Positions 11,453-24,000 of a DNA stretch of 64,000 bases are shown here, piece by piece. Every line of letters begins with the position of its first letter. Position 1 is the first letter of the stretch. Under the pieces are notes generated by a model. The model made no database searches. It was given only the letters and a program-made list of their open reading frames with translations, and was not told the DNA's origin. The stretch covers positions 272,954-336,953 of the forward strand of contig CM057154.1 of NCBI GenBank assembly GCA_029962745.1, read 5' to 3'. The DNA is from Echinometra lucunter (Eukaryota; Echinodermata; Echinoidea; Camarodonta; Echinometridae). The position numbers were made by a program, and so were the translations under genes.

Positions 11453-13134
11453 CCGTTGGTAGATGGTGGATGCAGTGGCCATGTCTCCTGACATGAAGTG
11501 ATTCTCTGCCAGACAACAAAGAACATCTGTATTCTCCCTCAATACGCTCTGTCATACAAACAAACATTAACATGACTGAAACAAAAAGCTGTGAACATAC
11601 AAGTTACCAAGGTTTACAGGTTTTAGTGGAAAATGTGAAGGCAAAATAGAAAAATAATATAAGAATTATTTATCGAGAAGCATCTTCTAGATGCTGCTAA
11701 CTTCCAAAGTCTCTCCTACTTCAGTTATAATCAAAGTGACAAGGAGGTTACCTACAAAAATCATTAATTCAAGGCAATAACACAGGACCTAAAAGAGAAA
11801 GACTCAGATCAAGATATCAACCAAGACCAATATTTCAGTATTTTTATCAAAATAATTGACTCTGTTAATTAATCAGATATAACTCATACTTACCCCACTT
11901 TCTAGTACTTTAAATGTACTGACTGCCTTGCTGTATTCCTTACTTGTGCTGTAGGCATGACCTTTCAACCAGAATGTTAACCTACACAAAATGAGAGGTA
12001 GAGTACCAAAATGTTCTGTTCAGTGTCAAAATGGTGTTCTTACACAAATGCATTAGATAAATATGAACAAATGCACAGGACAAAAGTGCTTTCAAAAAAG
12101 TATGTCTTCCTAGACAAGACAAGTATTTTTCTGGATTCCAAAATAAATGGAGCCTCAAATCACAAGAAGTCTCTCTGACCATTCTTCTTTCAGATTAGTA
12201 CCTCGAAATTTGACAACTCAAAGAGATATACTCTACACACTTTCCTGAGCATATAGAGCTGCACATAGGCAGCTGTTTACATAGCTTTTGGGGCACAACA
12301 AATTCAAGATCAAGTCTACTTTATTTGCATACAAAAGTTACACTATGAAAATGATACGGTTTAATTTCAAGAATCAGATAAATCAAGTGGCAATCCCCCC
12401 CCCCCTCTCTCTCTCTCTCTGTAGCGGCATGAAGTAAAAGGGTCTGTAAATTCAAGACTAATATCTCTACTAGTTCACTTGCATGTTTAATGTTTTTTTC
12501 CAATGTTCATTGGTTACCAACTCACTTTCCACCCTAGTAACAAAATTGTTTATAAGTGTACTGATTCTGGTTGGTCAGACTGACCATACCCAGCCCTGAA
12601 CCTGGTAGCAACAGTAATCCAATTGGTCAACACATTGGCCAGATATGCTAATCAAACATGACTCAGATACCAAGAAGGGAGATACCAAGAAGTTATCCCA
12701 CTTGGCATCAGAAGACAAAAGAAAGTTCCACAGTCAAAAGGTGTTCATCATTTTACAGCAAAAGTTTAGGAAAATTGCAGAATTGTGGAGGTCAAACAAT
12801 CGGTGAGTTGAAATTGTGTTCTTTATATAGTTATTAACATATTTGTATTGATAATACTGTAGTAGTTAAGTGGACTTATGAATTTATTAAGCCAGAAAAG
12901 TCAAGTTGTTTGTTATGAAGTTGTAAGGACTGCATCTCAGTATATAGGGTGCCCCACCCTATGGTATAATACTTCTACTGTCTAGAAGGGTGAACTCGAT
13001 TCCGATTGGAATAATGTATATAGATTCATATATCTTTCTTATGTTTAACTAACATTATATATTATCCTCATCTTTTATTGTTGCTATTAATTCTAAATGA
13101 GAAGGTTTCATGAGAGGAGATTTGACTTGACTTG

Positions 13135-13177
<43 letters not shown>

Positions 13178-16100
13178 ACCCATGTACGTGTACACTAGTG
13201 TAGTTACAAATAAGTCTTTGTTCTGGGTGTGCACAGATTGTCAATGGGTGAAAGTTGTGGCGAGGCAGTGAGCTAGGCCGTTGCCATGGGTACGAAGTTC
13301 TGAGAAGAGGGGCTTGTTTGCACAACTGCTTGCGTTCAGTAGTATCTGGATTAAAGTTAGTACCGATTTATCTTTGGTTTAGGATGAGATTAAGTTCATA
13401 TTTAGTAGTTGTTATGTTGTATCTTAATTGTACATAGGCCTAAACAACTGTATTAACTTTGTGAGTGTTGGTATCATGAATTATCATTATATAGGCAGAA
13501 ACTTGTATTACATTTCACTTGATAAGTAGTTATTCTCTATTCGTGTTATTGTTAGTTATTCGATATAGCGATTGTTTATCATATATTTATGATGTGTTTT
13601 ATCTTCTTGTATTACAGCGAACCACTCATTCGCACGCTCATTCACTCACACTCACTCATCACTGATTCGTTCGTTCAGTCTCTCGCTCAGTCGTTCAATT
13701 GCTTCACTTGTTTACGATTTATCTTCATCTACGATTTCATGATTTGTGAACTGTTGCGACACTTCGAGCATTATTGGCTATAATAAAATGAAGCATAACT
13801 GTATGGAACTGTGTGATTGAACATTTATTTCGAGTGCGTTGGGAATTGACCATCCATTTATTATTCTCCTGTGGCTTAAATTGTTCTAGAAGTCACATAA
13901 GTTCGCGATTCCCAGGCAAAAGGATGGCAGATTCTGATTCAGTAAATGATGATCACGATGTTACGTCGCTGAAGCGTTCATGCAGGGGATACATGGGGAC
14001 ATTATCCCGACTCTACAAGGAGCTAGAGGTTTTGATGGCGGACTTTGAAAATAAGGACGAGGTAGAGCAGAAGCATCTTCAGCTTGAAAGGGTATTCACA
14101 TCATACACACAAAAGAGTGGTGAATACATAAGCAAGTTGAGTGGAGCCGAAGCCGAGGCCGCGTCAGAAAAGTTCGAAGGAAGCGTACAGAACAAAGGTG
14201 AATTCCAAGCTAGACTGCAGGACTGGATGGAAGCAGCGAAGAAGCAAGTTGACGTGGAGAGTCGTCCGACCGACGTTGATGAAGGCGACGGCGATGACGA
14301 CAGAAGGTCTGTGCGGTCTTCCCGATCGTCGAGTAGCAGAGCATCGAGATACACCATTGCGAGCTCGGCATCGTCTGCACGACTTCGAGAGGCAAGAGCC
14401 AAGGCGGCTGTTGCACGGCTTAATAAGCAACATATGATAAAGACTCATGAACTTAAGCAAGAACAGTTGAAACTACAGCAGCAGCTGGCAGCGATGGAAG
14501 CGGACAAGGACATTGCAGCTGCTGAAGTAGAAGTTCAGTTTCTCGAGGAGGAAACTGAAGGAGAACTGCAGGTTAGATTAGATAAGCCAAACCCTTATCA
14601 TTCCAACAATGGTAATGTATCTAAGTCAGTTATGAATGAAGTAAGTGTTCATAAGCCTAATGTAAATGATGTCGTTAAGCATGGAGAGGATAATATGAAT
14701 CCTTCAGATATCAATGTTGCACATGCCCAGGTTAGCACGGTTTTAAATCCAAATGCTCCTGAATATGTAGGGGTGAGAAGTAAATTGGATAGTGATATGG
14801 GAAAAGGTGTAGATAAGAATAGCCTGGTACAAATGTTCCAGGCTGTGGACTTGGCAATGAATATGCCGAAACCGGAAATGAAAGTATTTGATGGTAATCC
14901 GTTAGATTATTGTGCCTTTATTACTAGCTTTGATGCTACTGTAGCCTCTAGAATTACCGATGAGAGGGCTAAGCTTATGTACCTTGTTCAATACTGCAGT
15001 GGTAAGGCCAGGGATAGCATAGAGAATTGTGTTTTTCTAGGGCCCCAACTCGGATACCAAAAGGCAAGGCAAATTCTAGCCGATCAGTTTGGGCAGCCAT
15101 TCATGGTTGCCACTGCTCACATGAAAAGGGTGTTGAGTCGTCAGCCTGTTAGACCAAACGACGGCGATGCTCTGTGGGACCTCGCACGTAATATGCGGAA
15201 ATGTCAGATGGTGCTGTCTCAAGCAAATTATGGCGCCGATATGGACAGCTCAGAGAATCTTCTGCGCATCCAACAGCTCCTGCCAGTACACTTGCAGTCT
15301 GAGTGGGCGAAGAGGGCGCACTCAATGATGACACGGTGCATGGCTCCGACCTTTGAAGCCATGACAAGGTTCATTGAGGAATCGGCCCAGCTGGCAAGTA
15401 ATATGTTCGGACAGAACATAGGAAAATCTCTGAGGCAAAAATCTGACAAGTCATCGAAGCAGAAGGGCGGATTTAAGATGACGACGCTGTCCACACAGAG
15501 CGAACAGCAGAAAGAGACTTCATCTGACGCAGGAAAGGCTACAAGGCAAAGGCAGAAGGGCAGTAAGGGATGTCCTTGCTGTTCGGGACGACACTACCTG
15601 GAAGACTGCAAAATCTTCGTTGGAAAATCCTTTGAAGAGCGAAAGGGCATAACCAGAAAGAATAAATTATGCGATAATTGCTTCAGACCTTCGCACATGG
15701 CTTCAGGCTGCATGATGAAGTCTAGGTGCAAGGAAAAGGGATGCCAACGAAAACATCACACCCTCCTCCATGCACCCGCATCCTCCTTCAAGGGATCAAA
15801 GCCGGAAGGCAAGGATAAGCGCAAGAAGACATCTAGAGATGTTTCAGGAGCCTCCAATTCAGACACTGGGGCCGGTACTTCTGATGAAGAAACCCCTGGT
15901 AAGGGAGGTGAGTCCCGGAGGGAAGCCGGCGACTGCTACAGCAGTGTGTCCTTCCACAAGAAGGTATGCCTTAGGGTCGTGCCAGTGAAGGTCCAGGGTA
16001 ACGGACGGCACGTAGAGACATGGGCCTTACTGGACGAAGGGAGCGATGTATCCATTTGCGCCAAGGCATTAGTCGAAGACCTTGGGATGACTGGATCGCG

Positions 16101-19100
16101 TAGACGATTTGAATTGACCACTGTGAATGGGGTTGACTCACAAGAAGGCGAGGAAGTCAGTCTCAAGGTCAAGGACATCCATGACAAGGAAGAGTTGGAG
16201 CTTCCACGTGTCTGGACAGTGAAGTCTCTGCCTCTTTCTGACTCCCTGATTCCAGACAACAAGGACGTTAGTAAGTGGAAACACTTGCGAGGGATAGAGT
16301 TCCCATCAATTGACGCAAGGGAGGTCAAGTTACTCATAGGAGCTGACACCCCAGAAGCGTTTTGGGTGTTGGAACAAAGGAGAGGAAAAAGGAAGGAACC
16401 TTATGCAATACGTTGCCCTCTCGGTTGGACACTCATGGGGCCAACCACCAAACTCAAGGGAACCCAATCCTTCACAGTAAATTTCGCAAGGGTAGAGGAC
16501 GAGGGACTTCAAAGTCAGGTCAAGAGGTTCTGGGAGCTGGATCATGTGATCAAGGATCAGCCAGGAAAGATGGGAGATTCCATCGAAGATCAAAGAGCAA
16601 AGGTTCAAATGCAGAAGACTATTAGGCTCGTTGACGGCCACTACGAAGTAGGCCTCCCATGGAAGTACCCGGACCCGAAACTCGAAGACAATCGCTACAT
16701 GGCTGAAGTTCGTCTGAAGTACTTGGAAAAGAGGCTAAAGAGAGATGCAGATTTAGCTCGCAAGTACACAGAGACCGTCCAAGGGTACATCGAGAAAGGG
16801 TATGCGGAGAAGATACCAAACGAGATGGAAGAAGACAACCCACGGCCTTCCTGTACATGGTATCTCCCACGTCATCCTGTTGTTCACCCTCACAAACCAG
16901 ACAAGGTGAGAGTTGTATTTGACTGCGCAGCAAAGTATCATGGAATTTCACTCAATGACACATTGTTGCAAGGTCCAGACCACACCAATAGCCTGGTGGG
17001 TGTGCTCCTGCGATTTAGGCAGGAATCTGTCGCAGTGGTTGGTGATGTTGAGGCGATGTTTCACCAGGTGAGGGTGCCAGAGGAAGATTGCAATGCTCTG
17101 CGCTTCCTATGGTGGGAAAATGGAAACCTGGGGAGCGTTTCATGACGAGTTTTGTCGGTGAAAATCGCCGACAAATGTTATAAGCTACTGAAAATCCTCG
17201 CATCTGATTGGCTGAAAGCAAATTAGTCAGTGAAAATCACCGACAAAACTCTTCATGAAATACTCCCCTGTTGACAGAGCCAACAGAGTACCGGATGAAG
17301 GTACATCTCTTTGGTGCAACATCATCACCAAGCTGCGCTGGGTTCGCACTCCGAAGAACAGCAGAAGACAACCGACATGACTATGACGAAGACGTCGTCA
17401 ACACAGTGCTGGAAAATTTCTATGTGGACGATTGCCTCAAATCAGTGCCCACCAGCAAGGACGGCGTGAGGCTAGTCAAGCAACTACGGAGCCTTCTGCA
17501 GAAGGGAGGATTCCGTCTAACCAAGTGGGTAAGCAATAGCAGGGAAGTGCTAAACTCCATACCCGAAACGGAAAAGGCTCCATCTGTAATCGACATGGAT
17601 TTAGAAACCCTCCCCATTGAGAGAACGCTAGGAGTATTGTGGGACGTCGATTCCGACATATTTGGTTTCAAGGTGAATCAAAAGGACAAACCTGCAACTA
17701 GATGAGGGATACTCTCCAAGGTTAGTTCCTTATATGATCCCCTAGGATTCCTAGCGCCATTCATCTTGGTCGCAAAAGTTCTCCTGCAAGCCATCTGCCA
17801 AAAGGGCTTAGGATGGGACGATCCCATCGAGGAGAAGGATCTGCAAGTCTGGCAAGAATGGCTAGATGATCTCCCTCGACTAACGGAGATTAGTATACCA
17901 AGATGTGTCAAACCAAAGGACCTCAAAGAACCCGTGCTGTATCAGCTCCACCATTTCTGCGATGCATCAGAGCGCGGGTATGCAGTCGTGTCCTACTTGC
18001 GCTTGGTGGACGCTGCAGGCCACATACATTGTTCGTTTGTATGTGGAAAATCTAGACTGAGCCCTCTAAAAGTCACCTCCATCCCAAGGCTCGAGCTAGC
18101 AGCAGCTGTTCTGGCTGTCGACATGAATGGGATGATCCAAGAGGAATTGGGGCTGTCGGTTACTTCAACAACATACTGGACAGACTCGACATCTGTTCTC
18201 ATGTACATCCGCAATGAGAGCCGAAGGTTCCATACATTCGTAGCGAACAGAGTCGCTAAGATTCGCGAGGCTACAGAGCTTAGCCAGTGGCGACACGTGA
18301 ATACCAAACTAAATCCGGCGGATGATGGCTCTCGTGGTATGAATGCTAGGGAGCTCATCGAAAATCCGAGGTGGCTCCTGGGGCCCAAATTCCTCAAAGA
18401 GGAGGAAAAACAATGGCCGTCGTCTCTAGTTGTCTCAGGGGAACTAAAGAAGGACGATCTAGAAGTAAAGAAAGACCAAGCGCACGTGAATACTGTCACA
18501 TCGAATGACAGTGTGCACAGACTAATGACAAGGTACTCATCCTGGTGGAAACTCAAGAGAGCCTTTGCTTGGGTACTTCGGTACAAGAGATTCTTGAAAA
18601 ATAGAGATGCGGCAGAAAGGCTATCTGGGGATCTCACCGCAAGGGAGCTTAAGGAGGCAGAGCTTGAAATTGTCAAGCAAGTTCAAAAGGAATCATTTCC
18701 TACCGAAGTGATGACTGAACAACAAAAGGGATCAGCAAGGCGACATCAGGCCTTAAGCTCTCTAGACAAACTGGACCCTATCACCATCGGAGGAGTCCTA
18801 AGAGTTGGTGGTAGGCTTTCAGGTTCTCCTCTCCCAGAAGACGCAAAACACCCCATCATACTCCCACGAGACTGTCATGTGACTGACCTAATTATTCAAC
18901 ACTATCATGAAGAGGTTGGACATTCTGGGGCGGTCATGACCTTGTCAGCCGTAAGAGAAAGGTTCTGGGTTATCAGAGGAGGAGCCACTGTTCGGAAAGT
19001 GCTTGGACGGTGCATGAGGTGCAAGAAGAGAAGCACTCGTAGAGGAGAGCAGTTCATGGCAGACCTCCCTGCACAGAGGGTAACACCAGACAAGCCCCCG

Positions 19101-21055
19101 TTCACTTGTACAGGGGTGGACTTCTTCGGGCCTTTCATGGTCAAGAGGGGGCGCAGTGAGGTGAAGAGGTATGCCTGCCTGTTCACCTGTTTCGCATCCA
19201 GAGCAGTTCACATTGAGATAGCCTGTTCGCTTGATACTGATTCCTTCATATGCGCATTGAGAAGATTCATTAACCGCAGAGGGAAACCAGATCAAGTATT
19301 CAGTGACAATGGAACGAACTTTCGAGGCGGACATAAGGAATTAAAGGAAAGTCTCACAGCGCTAAATAGTTCTAAGATTGGGAAATTTCTTACTCAAAAA
19401 GGCATTGAGTGGAAATTCAATCCTCCTCAAGCAAGCCATATGGGAGGAGTCTGGGAACGTATTATACGTTCGGTGCGCAAGATCTTAGGAGGGCTACTAA
19501 ACCAACAAGTTATGTCGGATGAGGCATTATCGACGTTGATGACAGAAGTAGAAGCTCTCCTAAATGCAAGACCACTAACTCAACTGAGTGTAGACCCGTT
19601 CGATGACGAACCATTGACACCTAATCATCTCTTGTTACTGAGAAAGAATCCATCTCTGCCACCTGGAATCTTTTCCAAGGATGAATGCTATGGCAGGAGA
19701 AGATGGCGCCATGTTCAGTACCTTGCAGACCAGTTTTGGAAGCGGTGGGTCAAGGAATACCTCCCCCTCCTTCAACCAAGACAAAAGTGGACACAAGACA
19801 AGAGGAACTTCCGGCCAGATGACCTCGTCTTGGTGGCTGACGACAATGCACCTCGTGGGCAGTGGCCTATGGGTAGGATTGTGGCCACCTATCCTGACAA
19901 ACATGGTAGGGTAAGACAGGTTGATGTGAAAATGGGTTCAAAACATTTCAGACGCCCAATTTCAAAGCTTTGCCTTTTGGAGGAAGGGAAGGGTGCCCTG
20001 TAAGGACCATTGTGTGCTAATATTCTTATTAGTACGTTTGTAATTCTCTGGCAGTGAAAGCTAATATCAGTACCGCATTATCATACTTAACATTTACTTG
20101 TAAATATAGGGTGAGTTAATGTAGCAAGGTATAGCTACAGCCAATCAGTGGATATACAATTCAATCTGTAATTGTCATTATTCGTTTGGAGTTATTTAGA
20201 TTTGATTTAATTGTACTTCAGTGTTGAATGGTTTAAAACATTCATATAGGGTTTGTTTACATATTGTATTATTGTTTCCCTTTATGCCGCGTTCTAATAA
20301 TAGGAATGAGCTAATGGGTGAGTGAGCTCATTGGGGCCGGTATGTAGCGGCATGAAGTAAAAGGGTCTGTAAATTCAAGACTAATATCTCTACTAGTTCA
20401 CTTGCATGTTTAATGTTTTTTCCAATGTTCATTGGTTACCAACTCACTTTCCACCCTAGTAACAAATTGTTTATAAGTGTACTGATTCTGGTTGGTCAGA
20501 CTGACCATACCCAGCCCTGAACCTGGTAGCAACAGTAATCCAATTGGTCAACACATTGGCCAGATATGCTAATCAAACATGACTCAGATACCAAGAAGGG
20601 AGATACCAAGAAGTTATCCCACTTGGCATCAGAAGACAAAAGAAAGTTCCACAGTCAAAAGGTGTTCATCATTTTACGGCAAAAGTTTAGGAAAATTGCA
20701 GAATTGTGGAGGTCAAACAATCGGTGAGTTGAAATTGTGTTCTTTATATAGTTATTAACATATTTGTATTGATAATACTGTAGTAGTTAAGTGGACTTAT
20801 GAATTTATTAAGCCAGAAAAGTCAAGTTGTTTGTTATGAAGTTGTAAGGACTGCATCTCAGTATATAGGGTGCCCCACCCTATGGTATAATACTTCTACT
20901 GTCTAGAAGGGTGAACTCGATTCCGATTGGAATAATGTATATAGATTCATATATCTTTCTTATGTTTAACTAACATTATATATTATCCTCATCTTTTATT
21001 GTTGCTATTAATTCTAAATGAGAAGGTTTCATGAGAGGAGATTTGACTTGACTTG

Positions 21056-21096
<41 letters not shown>

Positions 21097-24000
21097 ACCC
21101 ATGTACATGTACACTAGTGTAGTTACAAATAAGTCTTTGTTCTGGGTGTGCACAGATTGTCAATGGGTGAAAGTTGTGGCGAGGCAGTGAGCTAGGCCGT
21201 TGCCATGGGTACGAAGTTCTGAGAAGAGGGGCTTGTTTGCACAACTGCTTGCGTTCAGTAGTATCTGGATTAAAGTTAGTACCGATTTATCTTTGGTTTA
21301 GGATGAGATTAAGTTCATATTTAGTAGTTGTTATGTTGTATCTTAATTGTACATAGGCCTAAACAACTGTATTAACTTTGTGAGTGTTGGTATCATGAAT
21401 TATCATTATATAGGCAGAAACTTGTATTACGTTTCACTTGATAAGTAGTTATTCTCTATTCGTGTTATTGTTAGTTATTCGATATAGCGATTGTTTACCA
21501 TATATTTATGATGTGTTTTATCTTCTTGTATTACAGCGAACCACTCATTCGCACGCTCATTCACTCACACTCACTCATCACTGATTCGTTCGTTCAGTCT
21601 CTCGCTCAGTCGTTCAATTGCTTCACTTGTTTACGATTTATCTTCATCTACGATTTCATGATTTGTGAACTGTTGCGACACTTCGAGCATTATTGGCTAT
21701 AATAAAATGAAGCATAACTGTATGGAACTGTGTGATTGAACATTTATTTCGAGTGCGTTCGGAATTGACCATCCATTTATTATTCTCCTGTGGCTTAAAT
21801 TGTTCTAGAAGTCACACTCTCTCTCCTCTCTCACCTTGCCTTGAAGATAAACGGGAAGAAAAAGTATTTCTCCAACATGCATACAATCAATAATTTAGAA
21901 TTAAATCAATTCATTTTCTTGCTCGCTGTCCTGATTAATTCTAGTTGTCCCTGCTTACCATTCCATATTTGCTGAACTTGGCATGTTGTTGACGGTGAAA
22001 GCAGCCACCTCTGTCCCTCTGACACCAAGAGAGAGAAGACCCAAGACAGCTTGGAGTGCAAGAGGACATTGCCTTGGTATAGTAAGATCCATAGACATAT
22101 GATAAATTTACTAGAAGAAAAGCAGCACACGTGGATATCATCACGGGAACGGCATTAGGCCCCGCCTCTTTCAGATTATTTAAAGGGGCCGATAAGCACC
22201 CGTTATCACCATGATATCGATAACAGATATCGATAACACTGTTGCATTATCCATATCTATTGTGCATCAGTTTTATTTTGACACTTTGATTTAATGTGCA
22301 TTTCTTGGGCATTTGTAGCGCATTTATTGTGCACTTATTGTGCATTTATTGCGCATGCAGTTAGCTGATGGGCATAATGTTTCAAAACGTGTACAAATGC
22401 ACGTTACTCATTGGAAGCATCTTACAAAATTAATTATCCATTTTTGATCATGAATATTAATGGATGCTTAGGTTGGCCTTCTAATGAATCTGGACAAAAT
22501 AGCTGAGCTTTAAATTAGGGGCCTGGTAAGATCATAAATAATCATTACAAAAGAATAATGAAATAAGAAAATAATAATATGATCAGCTAACACACATAAA
22601 GGGATTACTTCCATATCATTAGCATTTCTACACAATTTTGCATAGTATGATGCTAAATTGTGAAAATATTACCCTATTCTATATCATAAGACTAACAAAG
22701 ATACCCAGACTTGAATACTGAAGAGACAGTATGATCCTTTTCACTCATATATATGCACATATATATGCATTGCAATACACTCAAATAGAAATTGGCTTTC
22801 TCATTTTCTTTCACATGATCAATCTAAAAATTCCATGAAGTTCATGAAAATTCAGAAGTAGTATTATTTCATTTCATTTTCTTAAAAATGGGTAAACCTA
22901 TTATCAGGGTTCTCACCAGAAAAAAATCCACACATGTCAAGGACATGTGCTGCCACTCCTGAGAATGGGGGTGGGTGGGGGGATTCCCCCTCCCGCGAGC
23001 GCGCTAACCCCAGAATGGGAGCATGAGCCGAAGCAGAGACTTATAGGGAAGATACTTGCACCACTAGGAGCTCTGAAGCCCTAGATCAGTATATTAATAC
23101 AAGATATGAGAGAGCAGGAGAGTGGAAATTAAGCTTGTACATTAACATATATTTTTCTGCCCATGTACACTTTTACCCATATGGATTAATACATGTGATA
23201 CGCCCTGTTCAGAATTTGTAAGCAATGTGTCACTGACCTTATCAAGTGACCACATCACATTCTCTCCCTCTTTCACTCTCTCTTCCTCTCTCACTACCTT
23301 CCTCTCTCTCTTTCTCTTCCCTGTATGACCATGAGGGAAAATCCTACTCATACAATTTTACAGCTTCTTTCAGCCTTCAACCTATTACCAACTGAGTTTA
23401 AGGGTACACTGTAGCTATTTAATGGGGAGTACACTGGTCTGTCCCTGGATACTTCACAGGCTTAATGGAAATATATTGCCAAAAAGTAAACAAAATCTCT
23501 GGCATTTGCTTTTACTGTTAGGAATGTATACTCAATTTCTTTTTTTTTTTTTACCCTTGTCGCCACGCATGTCGGGCAATTTCACACATGGTTCTACTTT
23601 GTCTGAAATCCTGCACTCATGGTATTGGAACCATGGGTGTTACATGTATGTACTGCCGAGAACAATGCCTATTATTACAAAATTCTTCATCCATTAAGTT
23701 TAACTAAAATATAATCAACACCTCCTAACAATTACAACTTGATACAATACCTTTCGTAATAATTGAGATAATAACTTCAAGCCCTCATCAAATACATGAC
23801 ATTAATAAAGTTGAAAACTTTCCAAAGATATAAATAACGCAGATATTTTTGTGATTACCTCAGTACTTCTTTGTACCCATAGATAGCTGATCGTTCCATT
23901 CCAATCTTTTGATAGAGCTTAGCAAGGGCCATGTTGACTTTAGGTTCTCTCATCTTGGCAGGAATACTCTCAAGCTACCAAGAAAAAGAAAGGGGAACCT

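Larger units (their letters stand above)
12420..21816 (+). mobile_element. full-length BEL/Pao LTR retrotransposon, inserted in ANAPC7 intron 5
   Basis: The element is 9.4 kb with LTRs at 12420-13897 and 20343-21816 that begin TGT and end ACA. The coding region between them runs Gag, protease, RT, RNase H, integrase, the BEL/Pao order. A CTCTC flank is found on both sides, as expected for a 5-bp target duplication, but the target was a CT microsatellite, so this is not decisive. By eye the LTRs differ at about five substitutions and a few small indels, so insertion is recent. The element is antisense to ANAPC7, and its right end lies only 142 bp from exon 5. Confidence 0.95.

Noticed and set aside
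12415..21821. CTCTC as a firm 5-bp target duplication of the BEL/Pao element
   Set aside because: The insertion lies in a CT microsatellite, so matching flanks are expected by chance. Kept only as consistent, not as proof.
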